Assembly: GCA_028824125.1 (NCBI GenBank)
Contig: JAPPES010000072.1
Span: 1 to 35,009 of the forward strand
Reading direction: 5' to 3'
DNA from: Candidatus Poribacteria bacterium
GTDB taxonomy: Bacteria > Poribacteria > WGA-4E > WGA-3G
DNA length: 35,009 nucleotides
The first letter of the stretch is position 1. The number at the start of each line of letters is the position of its first letter. The notes beneath the pieces were generated by a model that was not told where the DNA came from, did no database searches, and worked only from the letters and a program-made list of their open reading frames with translations. Below are positions 14,892 to 23,484 of the stretch, piece after piece. The position numbers were made by a program, and so were the translations under genes.

Positions 14892-17354
14892 TCAGAAATC
14901 AAGTGTTAATCCAAGGTAGACAATTAACGGCAGTTGTGGTAATTCGCTCGTCCCTTCCTCAAGGTAGATATCATCAGTCCCTGTGATCTCCTGTGATTCA
15001 TCAATGACAAGTTTTATCTTATTTTTCCGGTTATATATATTCAAAATATCAAGGAATCCGCCAACCTGTGTTCCCCATAACTTCCATTTGCGACTCACCC
15101 GCATGTCCAACTTATGGTACGGTTCGAGTTCAACAGTGAAGTTCTCTTCGGCAGCAGCGAGCAGCGGATTCAAACCACGAGTTATCGGATCTTGAACCAA
15201 CGTAATTGAATTGACCGGCGCTTCTGACGTTCCGCTTAGATACTGCCACTTCGCACCTATCTCAAAATTCGGTGTGAAATTATAGTTAGCAACGATGCTA
15301 ACAATGTGTGTCCTATCAAAGAGATGTGGTTTATAGTTTGCGTCGGGGTTCTCGCGACGCTCCGCATGTGTCCAGCTATATGAAATCCAACCGAAGAACT
15401 TATCTAAAACACGGTGACGCACGAAAGCCTCTGCCCCGCCAATATATCCCGCCCCCTGATTCAGATAGTTTCCAACAATGTTTTTTGTCACCAACTTATC
15501 GGAATTTTTGTAATAGGTAGCAAGTTTGAGCTCTGTTTGTGGTGAGATTTTATGTTCAATTTCTAAAATATAGTGCTGTGCAAGGCTGGATTTCAATGCA
15601 GGATTCCCATCCTTTGCCAGGACTTGATACGGTTTCGGACTCTGTTCATAGTGTCCATATCCGAATCGGAGATTAAAACCGATCGGCAGTTTAAAATTAA
15701 CGCTGCCCCTGGGTTGAATTGAGACCTCTTCTGTCAGATCCAGATAATCCACCCTGGCACCAAGCGCAACAGACATGAAGGACAAGAGGTTATATCGTCC
15801 TTGGAGGTATCCCTCAGCACGGAAAAAATCGTGCCCAAACTCATCGTGTGCCTCTTTTATACCAGTGAACACATATTCCGGCCCAGTACTACTCCTACTT
15901 CTTCTACCCGCGGAGCTCCCATCTTCTCTGGTTCTGGTAACTTCAATCTCTGTATTTATTATACCTATCGACTCAAACTGTGCTTGTTTACTGTCTTCAA
16001 AGCTATTGGCAGGACTAAAAGAAAAAAGGACACCAGGTTCTAATTGGAACCTTGGGTTTAAGCGGAAAGTCACATCCTCTCGAAGTGTCCATACCGGGAC
16101 GTTAACTCGGACTGTGTACGTATCAAATCTTGCAGTAAGAGTTATAGGCTCCTCCGGAAAATGTATTACGCCACCCTCCCGCCTCACGTCTACAGGATTA
16201 CGGAATTCAACATTGAGAAAATTGACAGAATGGGTCAAAGAAAAATCGGAGGTAAGATTATCGGAGAAATTTGAGCGGAGATGGATGCCTTGCCCCTCAA
16301 ATCCGTTTTTGAAGTACGTAGAAGGGCTCCATATTTTAACTTCCGCAACTTCCGTTCCCGGTCCATATCTCCACGGCCTTTCCGTTTCCTCTCCTCGCGT
16401 AATTTTTGTTACCTCTCCCACAGTGTTAAAATGGTCCGTTGCAGCGAAGGCGTTCAACGTAAGAAAGTGCTTTTTACCGAAAGCTTGAACAAATTTGAAC
16501 TGAGAATCTGCAAAATAAGGAAATTGATCGTCAATGAACAGTCCAACGATGAGGTCTAAATAGCTCCGGCGCGCGGCGACATAAGCGTACCCTTTCTTGC
16601 CAATTCTACCCTCAAGTATCCCCTCCGAATAAAGGAAATTGAGGTTAAATTTCCCACGCCACCTTTTATCAAGCCGGTTGCGCGAGTGGATATCTAAGAC
16701 ATTTTGCGAATCCAACCCAAATTGGGCACCGTATCCGCCTGCATAGATATCAACATCCTCAATAATTTCCGAGCTGATAGTTGAAAGCAGACCGCCACCG
16801 TGGAAAGGATAACCTAACGGTGTCCTGTCAAAATAGTAGAGATTAGAATCCGGTTCGCTCCCGCGAATATAAAGGATACCGAGTAGATCGTTCGGTATGC
16901 CAATGCCCGGTAATGTGGTAAGTCCACGGAGAATGTCGTTAGCAGTACCGGGAATACGTAGCAGTTCGCTGCCTCGAATCCGTTTTCGACTCACTGTTGG
17001 TGGAGGACGATCCCCCTTTACAACGATCGTTTCGAGTTCAACGACCTCTTTAAGAAACATTTTTACCTTTGTGGTTTCGTCTACCTGGACCTCAATTAAT
17101 GTTTTCGTCTGTGTTGTATACGCCTCGTGGCTTATGGATACCGTCCAAGTTCCCGGCGCAATATCTGTGAACACAAATTTCCCACTTGCATCAGTTGTTT
17201 GCTGTTGATCAATTTCAATGATTCGGACCTCTGCACCTGGCAAGGGCTCACCAGTACTTTCATGCAAAACTGTTCCTTCAATTGTTCCGGTTTGGGCAAG
17301 AGCAAATAACGGAAGCGCAAAAACCAATAGTCCAAAGAAAAAATGTTTGATCAT
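14892..17354 (-). CDS. TonB-dependent outer membrane receptor with carboxypeptidase-regulatory-like domain
   Basis: This 820-residue protein has a signal peptide (1-20, LFALA-Q), a CarboxypepD_reg-like beta-sandwich (about 22-102, GTVLHESTGEPLPGAEVRI), and a TonB-box-like ELETIVVKGD at 106-115. The plug domain follows (about 125-230, with IPGTANDILRGLTTLPGI and YIRGSEPDSNLYYFDRTPL), then a long barrel. It ends in a terminal Phe, as outer-membrane barrels do. It should import a nutrient across the outer membrane using TonB energy. GGGAGGAATT precedes the ATG. It lies 29 bp after the lipoprotein gene and 51 bp before the DUF1080 gene, so a lipoprotein-receptor-enzyme operon is likely. By analogy the lipoprotein may help with substrate capture. 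The substrate is unknown. Confidence 0.9.
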   Translation of the reverse strand: MIKHFFFGLLVFALPLFALAQTGTIEGTVLHESTGEPLPGAEVRIIEIDQQQTTDASGKFVFTDIAPGTWTVSISHEAYTTQTKTLIEVQVDETTKVKMFLKEVVELETIVVKGDRPPPTVSRKRIRGSELLRIPGTANDILRGLTTLPGIGIPNDLLGILYIRGSEPDSNLYYFDRTPLGYPFHGGGLLSTISSEIIEDVDIYAGGYGAQFGLDSQNVLDIHSRNRLDKRWRGKFNLNFLYSEGILEGRIGKKGYAYVAARRSYLDLIVGLFIDDQFPYFADSQFKFVQAFGKKHFLTLNAFAATDHFNTVGEVTKITRGEETERPWRYGPGTEVAEVKIWSPSTYFKNGFEGQGIHLRSNFSDNLTSDFSLTHSVNFLNVEFRNPVDVRREGGVIHFPEEPITLTARFDTYTVRVNVPVWTLREDVTFRLNPRFQLEPGVLFSFSPANSFEDSKQAQFESIGIINTEIEVTRTREDGSSAGRRSRSSTGPEYVFTGIKEAHDEFGHDFFRAEGYLQGRYNLLSFMSVALGARVDYLDLTEEVSIQPRGSVNFKLPIGFNLRFGYGHYEQSPKPYQVLAKDGNPALKSSLAQHYILEIEHKISPQTELKLATYYKNSDKLVTKNIVGNYLNQGAGYIGGAEAFVRHRVLDKFFGWISYSWTHAERRENPDANYKPHLFDRTHIVSIVANYNFTPNFEIGAKWQYLSGTSEAPVNSITLVQDPITRGLNPLLAAAEENFTVELEPYHKLDMRVSRKWKLWGTQVGGFLDILNIYNRKNKIKLVIDESQEITGTDDIYLEEGTSELPQLPLIVYLGLTLDF

Positions 17355-17383
17355 TTGACAATTCCTCCCAAATTAGGATTAGG

Positions 17384-18007
17384 TTATTCATCTGCGTTCC
17401 CAGATGTACTTCTCTTACTTATGCCGTTCCACCTACTAAAAATAGTTCGGACATATATTAGTGTGCCAACTTCGAAGAAACCAGGTATATCATCTGGGTT
17501 TTTCGTATTCTCTAACGAATCCTCTATCGATTCAGGCGATATAGGTTGTGTGGAATATGTAATCTCGCGATTTCCGTCATCAAAATTTCCTTCACCGTTG
17601 AACTTGATAATTAGATGGAGCGAGTCAGTATCTTCGTCGCTTTCAGATTCAAGCGCAGTACATTTGAGTTTGACAGAAAAGTATCGTTCATCAGGGTCTA
17701 CTAACGGAAATGCCGCAGAATCTACCAATGGAAATGTCTGACTAAAATCTTCCGTAAAAGAGAACTTCTGTTCGGTATTGTGAACGATGAATTTGTTTCC
17801 AAGATCGTCCCTTTCTTCTCTATAGTCGCTGGAAACAGCAAGATCAAATGCTGCACCTGCAGGGACTTCTACCGTCACAGTGACACTATCAGGTAGATCG
17901 AGATCCGGGAAATGCATTTTACGGCCTTCTTCACCACAACCTATAAGAAAAGGGAACGCAAATAGAAAGACGAGGGCAGCCCAACTGAAAAACTGATTTA
18001 ATTTCAT
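17384..18007 (-). CDS. Lipoprotein of unknown function
   Basis: A 207-residue precursor with a classic lipoprotein signal ending L-I-G-C, so C24 would be lipidated. The mature part is acidic and beta-rich with no family I recognise. It has a short internal repeat, FPLVDSAAFPLVDPDE. AAGGAAAAA lies just before the ATG. As first gene of the minus-strand cluster it is placed with the TonB-dependent receptor (29 bp gap), so it probably sits at the outer membrane beside the receptor. That it binds substrate is only an inference from position. Confidence 0.75.
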   Translation of the reverse strand: MKLNQFFSWAALVFLFAFPFLIGCGEEGRKMHFPDLDLPDSVTVTVEVPAGAAFDLAVSSDYREERDDLGNKFIVHNTEQKFSFTEDFSQTFPLVDSAAFPLVDPDERYFSVKLKCTALESESDEDTDSLHLIIKFNGEGNFDDGNREITYSTQPISPESIEDSLENTKNPDDIPGFFEVGTLIYVRTIFSRWNGISKRSTSGNADE

Positions 18008-18138
18008 TGTTTTTCCTTTTAACTTGATATGCTCATGAATTGTCCAAACTTTAGTATATTAACCCAAGTTGCTACTTATAAGTTTTTAGACATGGAAACA
18101 CCGTCTTTAATGAAAATATGCTGATAATTAGCCAATAT

Positions 18139-18315
18139 TTGTAGCGCAAACTGTCAGTTTGCGCACTTGCAGGCACAATCTAAATGAAGATTAAGAAAAT
18201 AAATTGGTAATTTGGCAAGGTTAGGAAACCTCGCCAGCAGCGGGGTACGCGTGTCTCGTACGGGCAGAAAAGTTACCGAATTAATAAATTAATCTTCATA
18301 CAGATTGTGCTACAA
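18139..18315. repeat. MITE-like nested inverted-repeat element
   Basis: Outer ends are TTGTAGC (18139-18145) with GCACAATCT (18173-18181) on the left and AGATTGTGCTACAA (18302-18315) on the right. Inside these, ATGAAGATTAA (18184-18194) is inverted at 18289-18299, and the arms continue imperfectly for about 38 bp. The centre carries the REP-like hairpin GGCAAGGTT/AACCTCGCC (18214-18235) and a GTACG/CGTAC pair. The left end also contains the palindrome at 18144-18164. There is no open reading frame for a transposase, so it would be non-autonomous. It lies between the divergent lipoprotein and Ldh_2 genes. Confidence 0.7.
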
Positions 18316-18413
18316 GGTGGCAACTTATGTTATATTATAGCAAATCTAAAGAATTTGTCAACGATCTCAGAACAATTTTGTTGTAGATAAACATGGATTC
18401 AGAACAGTAAAAA

Positions 18414-18422
18414 TGCTATAAT
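18414..18422 (+). promoter_or_regulatory. Extended -10 promoter candidate for the Ldh_2 gene
   Basis: TGCTATAAT, identical to the element at 11457-11465, lies 72 bases upstream of the ATG at 18495. TGGATT at 18394-18399 is a poor -35 box at 17 bp spacing. Confidence 0.5.
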
Positions 18423-18494
18423 TCCATATATAGACTCTCACTCTACACAACGGACGATATCACCTATTAGTAACGTTTATCATAGGAGAAAATA

Positions 18495-19499
18495 ATGAAT
18501 AGACCACCAGAAGAGTTTATCCGCGTAGACGAAGAACGCCTTCTCAACTTTAGTACTGCTTGTTTTGAAAAAGCAGGTATTACACACGAACATGCCGCAC
18601 TTATCAGTCGTCTACTCGTAAATTCTGATATGCGTGGTGTCCGTAGCCACGGTACACGGACATTAAGCGGTTACTGCGGCGGTTTTGAAAACGGAAGTCT
18701 CAATCCCAACCCGAATATCCGTGTTATCCATGAAACACCCACAACCGTTGTTCTTGATGGCAACGGCACACTTGGTTATCTTCCGATGGTACGCGCAACC
18801 GAACGTGCCATCACCAAAGCGAAAGCGGTAGGCATCGGCATGGGACTCGTCCGTTACATCGGACATTACGGCTCAGCAGGACACTATGCCCGACTCTGTA
18901 ATGAAGCGAGTTGTGTCGGTTTTTCGGTACAAGGGTATCAAAACCATGGTAACGCAAGAGGTAGCGATTCAAAACCGCAACTCGGTTATTACGGTAACCC
19001 CCCTATCTGCTTTGCAATACCTTCTGGCGATGAACCACCAGTCGTGCTTGACGCAGCAACGTGTATCATGGCGGATTACCAACGCGGTCCAGAATTTGAT
19101 GAACTACTTTCCATCATTCCCGCTGCCTTCTTTAAGAGTATCGGCTATACTGCTGTGGCGTGTCTACTCGGTGGTGCGTTGACCGGTTTCACTGAACCCG
19201 CACCAGAAGACACCGCAAAATGGGGTGGGGCACGTCATGGCGGCATGGTACTCGCCATACATGTTGAATCCGTTGTGCCACCCGATCTTTTCCATGCTGA
19301 AGTCGATCGGTTGGTGCGTGATGTGCGCGAAACCTACGAACCGATGCCAGGTACCGATAAAGCATTGTTACCGGGGGCAATTGAAGAGGAACGGACAGCG
19401 TTACATCGCAAAGAAGGGATCCGCTATGGTGAAATGGAACAAGCATCCGCACGCGCTACAAGTGAACGTCTTGGCGTACCACTGCCCTGGGATGAATAA
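18495..19499 (+). CDS. Ldh_2 (malate/L-lactate dehydrogenase-like) family oxidoreductase, short form
   Basis: The 334 residues match the Ldh_2/MDH2 family of NAD(P)-dependent 2-hydroxyacid dehydrogenases (malate, sulfolactate, ureidoglycolate and similar). Key features are RSHGTRTL with H52, LDGNGTLGYLP (87-97), the GHYGSAGHYA segment with H124 and H130 (123-132), and LDAAT with D186. The stretch after D186 is abnormal. The family usually has a long segment with a G-rich P-x-G-G-x-K-G-Y motif, but here VVLDAATC runs within about 30 residues into SIIPAAFFKSIGYTAVACLLGGALTGF, and the Gly pair before Lys is missing. This suggests an internal deletion or a divergent subfamily, so activity is uncertain. 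AGGAG precedes the ATG (18484-18488). Confidence 0.82.
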   Translation: MNRPPEEFIRVDEERLLNFSTACFEKAGITHEHAALISRLLVNSDMRGVRSHGTRTLSGYCGGFENGSLNPNPNIRVIHETPTTVVLDGNGTLGYLPMVRATERAITKAKAVGIGMGLVRYIGHYGSAGHYARLCNEASCVGFSVQGYQNHGNARGSDSKPQLGYYGNPPICFAIPSGDEPPVVLDAATCIMADYQRGPEFDELLSIIPAAFFKSIGYTAVACLLGGALTGFTEPAPEDTAKWGGARHGGMVLAIHVESVVPPDLFHAEVDRLVRDVRETYEPMPGTDKALLPGAIEEERTALHRKEGIRYGEMEQASARATSERLGVPLPWDE

Positions 19500-19732
19500 C
19501 TTCACACCACTGTAGAAGAAAATCGAGAAAACTGATTATATTTCTCTTGCCTTTTTTCCGAAAATATTAGATACTTAATAGGTATACAGAATTTACCAGA
19601 ATACCAGTCCTCGTTCTTACCGGACTGTTGAACGTTAACTTGCGATACTGCAAATTCACACATCATCCTTCAAAACAGGGTATCTGATGTATGATTTTTT
19701 ATCTTGGTGAAAATACTTTAGGAAGGTTTTTT
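19500..19732. other. Intergenic region before the repeat-protein gene
   Basis: The 233 bases between the Ldh_2 gene and the repeat-protein gene contain no convincing terminator. AGGAAGG at 19720-19726 is the ribosome site for the ATG at 19733. An upstream in-frame ATG at 19691 lacks such a site. Confidence 0.45.
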
Positions 19733-19852
19733 ATGCACACTCAGATTAGAACCAGTTTTTTGTTTTACACGTTCACTTTGTTAATATGCCTCAATACCTT
19801 TTTCATAAGGAATATTGCGGCACAAGTCAACACTACATCTGCAAGCGATAAC

Positions 19853-20671
19853 TATACATTTGAGACGATCACTGTTCCGGGTGTAGAGTTTTTAGCGTTG
19901 ACAGCGAGTAGTGACTTTCAGGATTACGCCGGCAACACGCCGAGTACCGATGGCAAAAAGATGGTCGCCTTTACGCTGATTGATGGCGTTTTTACGACCC
20001 ACGATTTCCCGGGGTCAAAGAACACTTATTTCTATGCACTCGGCAATAATGGGCTTGCTGCGGGGCACTACGAGGATAGCGCGGGTCTTTTCCACGGTGT
20101 CATCTTAGAGAATGGTGAGTTGCGGCAATACGATTTTCCGAATTCTGTCGAAACGGAGATTTACGGGTATAGTGATTCAACCGGTGCACTAACGGGGAAT
20201 TTTACAGATGCGTCTGGCATTCGTCGTGGGTTCTCAGGGGAGACAATAGTTGAGTTCCCCGGCGCATCGGAAACTTATGCCGATTTTGTGAGTGGATTAG
20301 GCAATGTCGTGGGGAGCTATGTAGATACTGAAGGCACATATCATGCATACCTGCGTGGACCTGGAGGTAGTTTCGCAACTCTCGATATTCCAGAAATACC
20401 AAATCAGGAATACTTTTTTCTGCATGGTATCAACGATGCACTGATTGCCGTTGGCAGAGCGAAAGGGGTGGATGGTGTCCCGCTCACCTATGTCGGTAAC
20501 CCTCTCAGGCTACAAGAATTGAAGGTTCCGGACAGCGTTAGCACGGAAGGCTGGAATGTCAATCAGGACGGTTCTGTCGTCGGACACTACGACACAGCGG
20601 ATGGACGCAGACACGGTTTCATCGCGAGACCTATACAGGAGACTACTCCGCGACCACCTCCTGACCTCAGT
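19853..20671 (+). repeat. Coding tandem repeat, copy 1 (819 bp)
   Basis: Starts at Y-T-F-E-T-I-T-V-P-G-V and shares most codons with the copy that begins at 20672, for example the stretches around GVILENGELRQYDFP. The spacing is 819 bp (273 codons). Confidence 0.75.
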
Positions 20672-21460
20672 TATACTTTTGAGAGTATTGATGTTCCGGG
20701 AGTAGATTTTTTAGCAGTGACGGCGAGTAGCGACTTTTTTGATTACGCCGGCAACATGCGGGGTCCTGATGGTGAAAAAGATGTAGCCTTTACCCTCATT
20801 GATGGCGTTTTTAGGACCTACGATTTTCCCGGCTCGCAAGGCACATATTTCTATGCGCTGGGTAATAATGGGATCGCTGCTGGACACTACAAGGATAGCG
20901 ATGGTCTTTTTCACGGTGTTATCTTAGAAAATGGTGAGTTGCGGCAATACGATTTCCCGGATGCCGTCGAAACGGAGATCTATGGGTATAGTGATTCGAC
21001 GGGAGCACTGACGGGTAGTTTTGTAGATACCTCTGGTGTTCGCCGCGGGTTTTCAGGAGACACAATAGTCGAGTCTCCTGGGGCACCGGAAACTTACGCC
21101 GATTTTGTGAGTTGGACAGGTCATATCGTGGGCAGCTACGTAGATGCTAAAGGTATATATCATGCATATATGCGTAGTTCGGTGGGCAGATTTTTATATA
21201 TTGACCTTCCAAACGCAACAAATCTGGAATACTTTTTTCTGCACGGTCTCAACAGGACAAGGACTGTCGTTGGTCGAGCCAAAGCGGTGGGTGATGTCCC
21301 GCGCACTTATGTCGGCAGCCCCCTCAATCTACAAGAATTGCAGTTTCCGGGCGCTGTTAGCACAGAAGGTTAGAATATCAATGAGGACGGTTCTGTAGTT
21401 GGACACTATGACTCAGCCGATGGGCGCAGACACGGGTTCATCGCCAGACTCGTTGCCAAA
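20672..21460 (+). repeat. Coding tandem repeat, copy 2 (contains the amber codon)
   Basis: Begins Y-T-F-E-S-I-D-V-P-G-V and ends near GFIARL. It diverges slightly from copy 1 and carries TAG at 21371 where copy 1 has TGG. The end is approximate. Confidence 0.7.
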
Positions 21461-22408
21461 GCAGAGGGCGATCATTTTGGCAACATCTACAATGTCACGT
21501 TGACGAAAGGTTTGAACATGCTCTCTTTACCTTTAGCATCGCCAAAACCGATGACTGCAAAATCTCTGGCTGGGATTGCGGGAGCAACGATGGTAATAGC
21601 ACTTGATGCTGAAAACCAACGTTTCACCGGTTGGACACCAAGCGCACCTAATAACGGTTTCACAATTGAAGGAGGACAAGGTTATATCGTAAATGTCCCA
21701 CAAACACGCAACTTTGCCTTCGTCGGATCACGGTGGACAAATCAAACGGAGGCTGCTGCGGCAGCACCTGATATTACCCCATTGACGAGGGAGGATAGGG
21801 GGGTTGCCCAAGAAGCATGGGCATTCGTTATCAGTGGACATCTGGAAGGTCCACCAACGTTTGATGGTTACCAGGTCATCGTCCGTAATCTGAGAACAAA
21901 CAGCAGGATTACCGCCTTAGTGGAAGGCAATTACTTCGCCGCTGCAACTGCTGACGTGGCACGGCGCAGCATTGTCAAAGTTGGAGACAGTATTGAATTG
22001 CGCGTCATCGGTCCGGGTGGAAATTATGAATCACAAACCCTCAGCTTTAGAGTGACCCCTGAGCACCTTGCAAACGCGGTTTTGTCTGTCAATCTTGATA
22101 ATATTGGCAAACCGAGACAGAATCAGTTGTTGCAGAACTACCCGAATCCGTTTAACCCGGAGACGTGGATTCCCTATCAACTCTCGCAAGACAGTCCTGT
22201 ATCGGTGTCTATCTATGATACAACCGGTAAGTTGATTCGTTCTCTTTCTCTCGGTTTTCAATCCGCAGGCTTCTATAATAGTCGGGAACGTGCTGCTTAT
22301 TGGGATGGGCGTAACGCCCTTGGAGAACGCGTTGCAAGTGGCATCTATTTTTATCAATTGACAACACCATCCTTCCAGCAGACACGGCGACTCGTTATTC
22401 TAAAATAG

Positions 22409-22503
22409 TATCAAATGACCTTATGATAGCTGGAATACTGATGTTTATTAGCTTCGGAACTATCGTTGATGAATGGGTTAAGTTGGGATCGCTCGCAGCC
22501 TCC
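22409..22503. other. Short spacer after the interrupted repeat-protein gene
   Basis: Ninety-five bases between the amber-interrupted gene and MITE-like element 1. I see no hairpin terminator or promoter here. Confidence 0.4.
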
Positions 22504-22722
22504 AGGACTTACACATTTTTTCTTAAAGTCCCTGATAAGGGATTTAGGGGGCGGGTCCCCATAGCGATAGCGTATGGGGAGATAAATAACTGAAATGACG
22601 ACTTTTTACCCCCTAACCCTTATATGAAGTTTAAATAAATTGGGTAATTTGGCGAAGTTTCCTAACCTCACCAAATTACCCAATTTATTTAAACTTCATT
22701 CAAGAGGGAATGCGTAAGTCCT
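22504..22722. mobile_element. MITE-like element 1 (non-autonomous)
   Basis: About 219 bp bounded by AGGACTTACACATT and AATGCGTAAGTCCT (inverted with one mismatch). It contains a perfect 29-bp inverted repeat (22624-22652 and 22671-22699) whose loop (22653-22670) holds the REP-like core. The left part (to about 22628) matches the right end of element 2 in inverse orientation. There is no coding capacity and no clear target duplication. Confidence 0.72.
22624..22699. repeat. Perfect 29-bp inverted repeat with 18-base loop
   Basis: Left arm 22624-22652 and right arm 22671-22699 are exact reverse complements. They begin with ATGAAGTTTAAATAAATT and end with GGTAATTTGG. The loop CGAAGTTTCCTAACCTCA is a degraded copy of the core seen at 4676-4699. 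In RNA this would be a very stable long hairpin. Confidence 0.9.
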
Positions 22723-22976
22723 ATATAACTTCTAAACTTTTTCAAACTTACGTTACATTTTTAGCATTGCCAAATAGCTAACTAAATTCTCATATCACAT
22801 TAACTGTATAAAATCCTCTTTCCTTTATCTGCCCCAAAATGTGCACATGAAAAATAAATTGTTCATTTTCGTGCAGATTGTCCTTTGACACTAAACGCCT
22901 GGAATATTTGAATATAACGCTGTGAGTGTTCAAATTATGGACAATGATGTTGCTTTTTTGACAATATAACCTAATC
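22723..22976. other. AT-rich spacer between the two MITE-like elements
   Basis: About 254 bases with no open frame of note, no clear promoter and no strong hairpin. It could be remnant intergenic sequence split by the two insertions. Confidence 0.4.
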
Positions 22977-23352
22977 AGGACTTACGCATTCCCCCTTGAA
23001 TGAGGATTAAATAAATATTTCGGTAATTTCTTTAGTCCCGTAGGGACGATATGTTTATAGAAAATGTTGTCTCTCCCCTCTTGAGTTCCGTAGGAACGAC
23101 ATATTTATTGTTGATGTGCTTCAAAACATATCGTCCCTACGGGACTAAGGGATGAGGTTGTCCGCGCTGCTATAAACATATCGTCCCTACGGGACTGAAG
23201 AGCACTTAAAATGTTCTGAATATGCATAATGAAAAATTACCGAATTAATAACTTAATCTTCATATAAGGGGGTTAAAAAGTCGTTATTTGGTGCTTTTAA
23301 CCCCCTAAATCCCCCTTATCAGGGGGACTTTAAGAGAAAATGCGTAAGTCCT
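22977..23352. mobile_element. MITE-like element 2 (non-autonomous)
   Basis: About 376 bp bounded by AGGACTTACGCATT (22977-22990) and its exact inverse AATGCGTAAGTCCT (23339-23352). Inner arms ATGAGGATTAA (from 23000) and TTAATCTTCAT (to 23263) match the other arms of this family. The middle carries four CCCTACGGG-type palindromes. CTAAT occurs one base outside each end (22971-22975 and 23354-23358), a possible target-site duplication. No transposase is encoded. Confidence 0.75.
23034..23196. repeat. Four inverted CGTCCCTACGGGAC-type palindromes
   Basis: Copies lie at about 23034-23060, 23083-23108 (a variant with GTTCCGTAGGAAC), 23125-23146 and 23171-23196. The first two read AGTCCCGTAGGGACGATATG and the last two are inverted (CATATCGTCCCTACGGGACT). 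They can fold as nested pairs 1-4 and 2-3. Similar short palindromes are known as dispersed repeats in several bacterial phyla. Confidence 0.8.
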
Positions 23353-23417
23353 ACTAATTTGAATGTTCAACTTCCTATCAAACGAAACATTTTTGTGTTG
23401 TTAACAATGACTCAAAA

Positions 23418-23446
23418 TTGGCATCAAATTTGCTAATACCTAATAC
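23418..23446 (+). promoter_or_regulatory. Candidate promoter for the WD40 gene array
   Basis: TTGGCA (23418-23423) and TAATAC (23441-23446) are 17 bp apart, about 39 bases upstream of the ATG at 23485. The -35 box matches five of six positions and the -10 box only three. It is the best candidate between the MITE and the first WD40 gene. Confidence 0.35.
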
Positions 23447-23484
23447 GATAGTAGTAGAAAACAAAATAGATAGGAGCCCAAACC

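Larger units (their letters stand above)
19733..22408 (+). pseudogene. Secreted HAF-like repeat protein with sorting tail, interrupted by an amber stop
   Basis: Translation from the ATG at 19733 (AGGAAGG at 19720-19726) gives a signal peptide ending NIAAQ. Two tandem copies follow, each about 273 residues (from 19853 and from 20672), rich in GNNG-AAGHY, FHGVILENGELRQYDFP and EIYGYSDSTGALTG, resembling HAF-type extracellular repeats. TAG at 21371-21373 ends the frame in copy 2. The same position in copy 1 is TGG (Trp in STEGWN). The same frame then stays open to 22408 and encodes the end of copy 2, a domain beginning TLTKGLNMLSLPL, and a C-terminal tail with NYPNPFNPETWIPYQL and ending RLVILK. 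One G-to-A change therefore splits one gene. The 3' part has no ribosome site of its own. The product, if read through, would be exported. Confidence 0.8.

Noticed and set aside
15775..16488. 237-codon plus-strand frame opposite the TonB-dependent receptor
   Set aside because: Its composition is Ser/Arg-rich with no domain or ribosome site. The opposite strand encodes a clear beta-barrel.
23034..23196. CRISPR array suggested by four similar repeats
   Set aside because: The repeats are palindromes in mixed orientation with irregular spacing (roughly 40-50 bases) and no cas genes nearby. They fit dispersed palindromic elements inside a MITE.
22504..23352. Complete insertion sequence
   Set aside because: Neither element has a coding frame that could be a transposase. 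They are at most non-autonomous derivatives.
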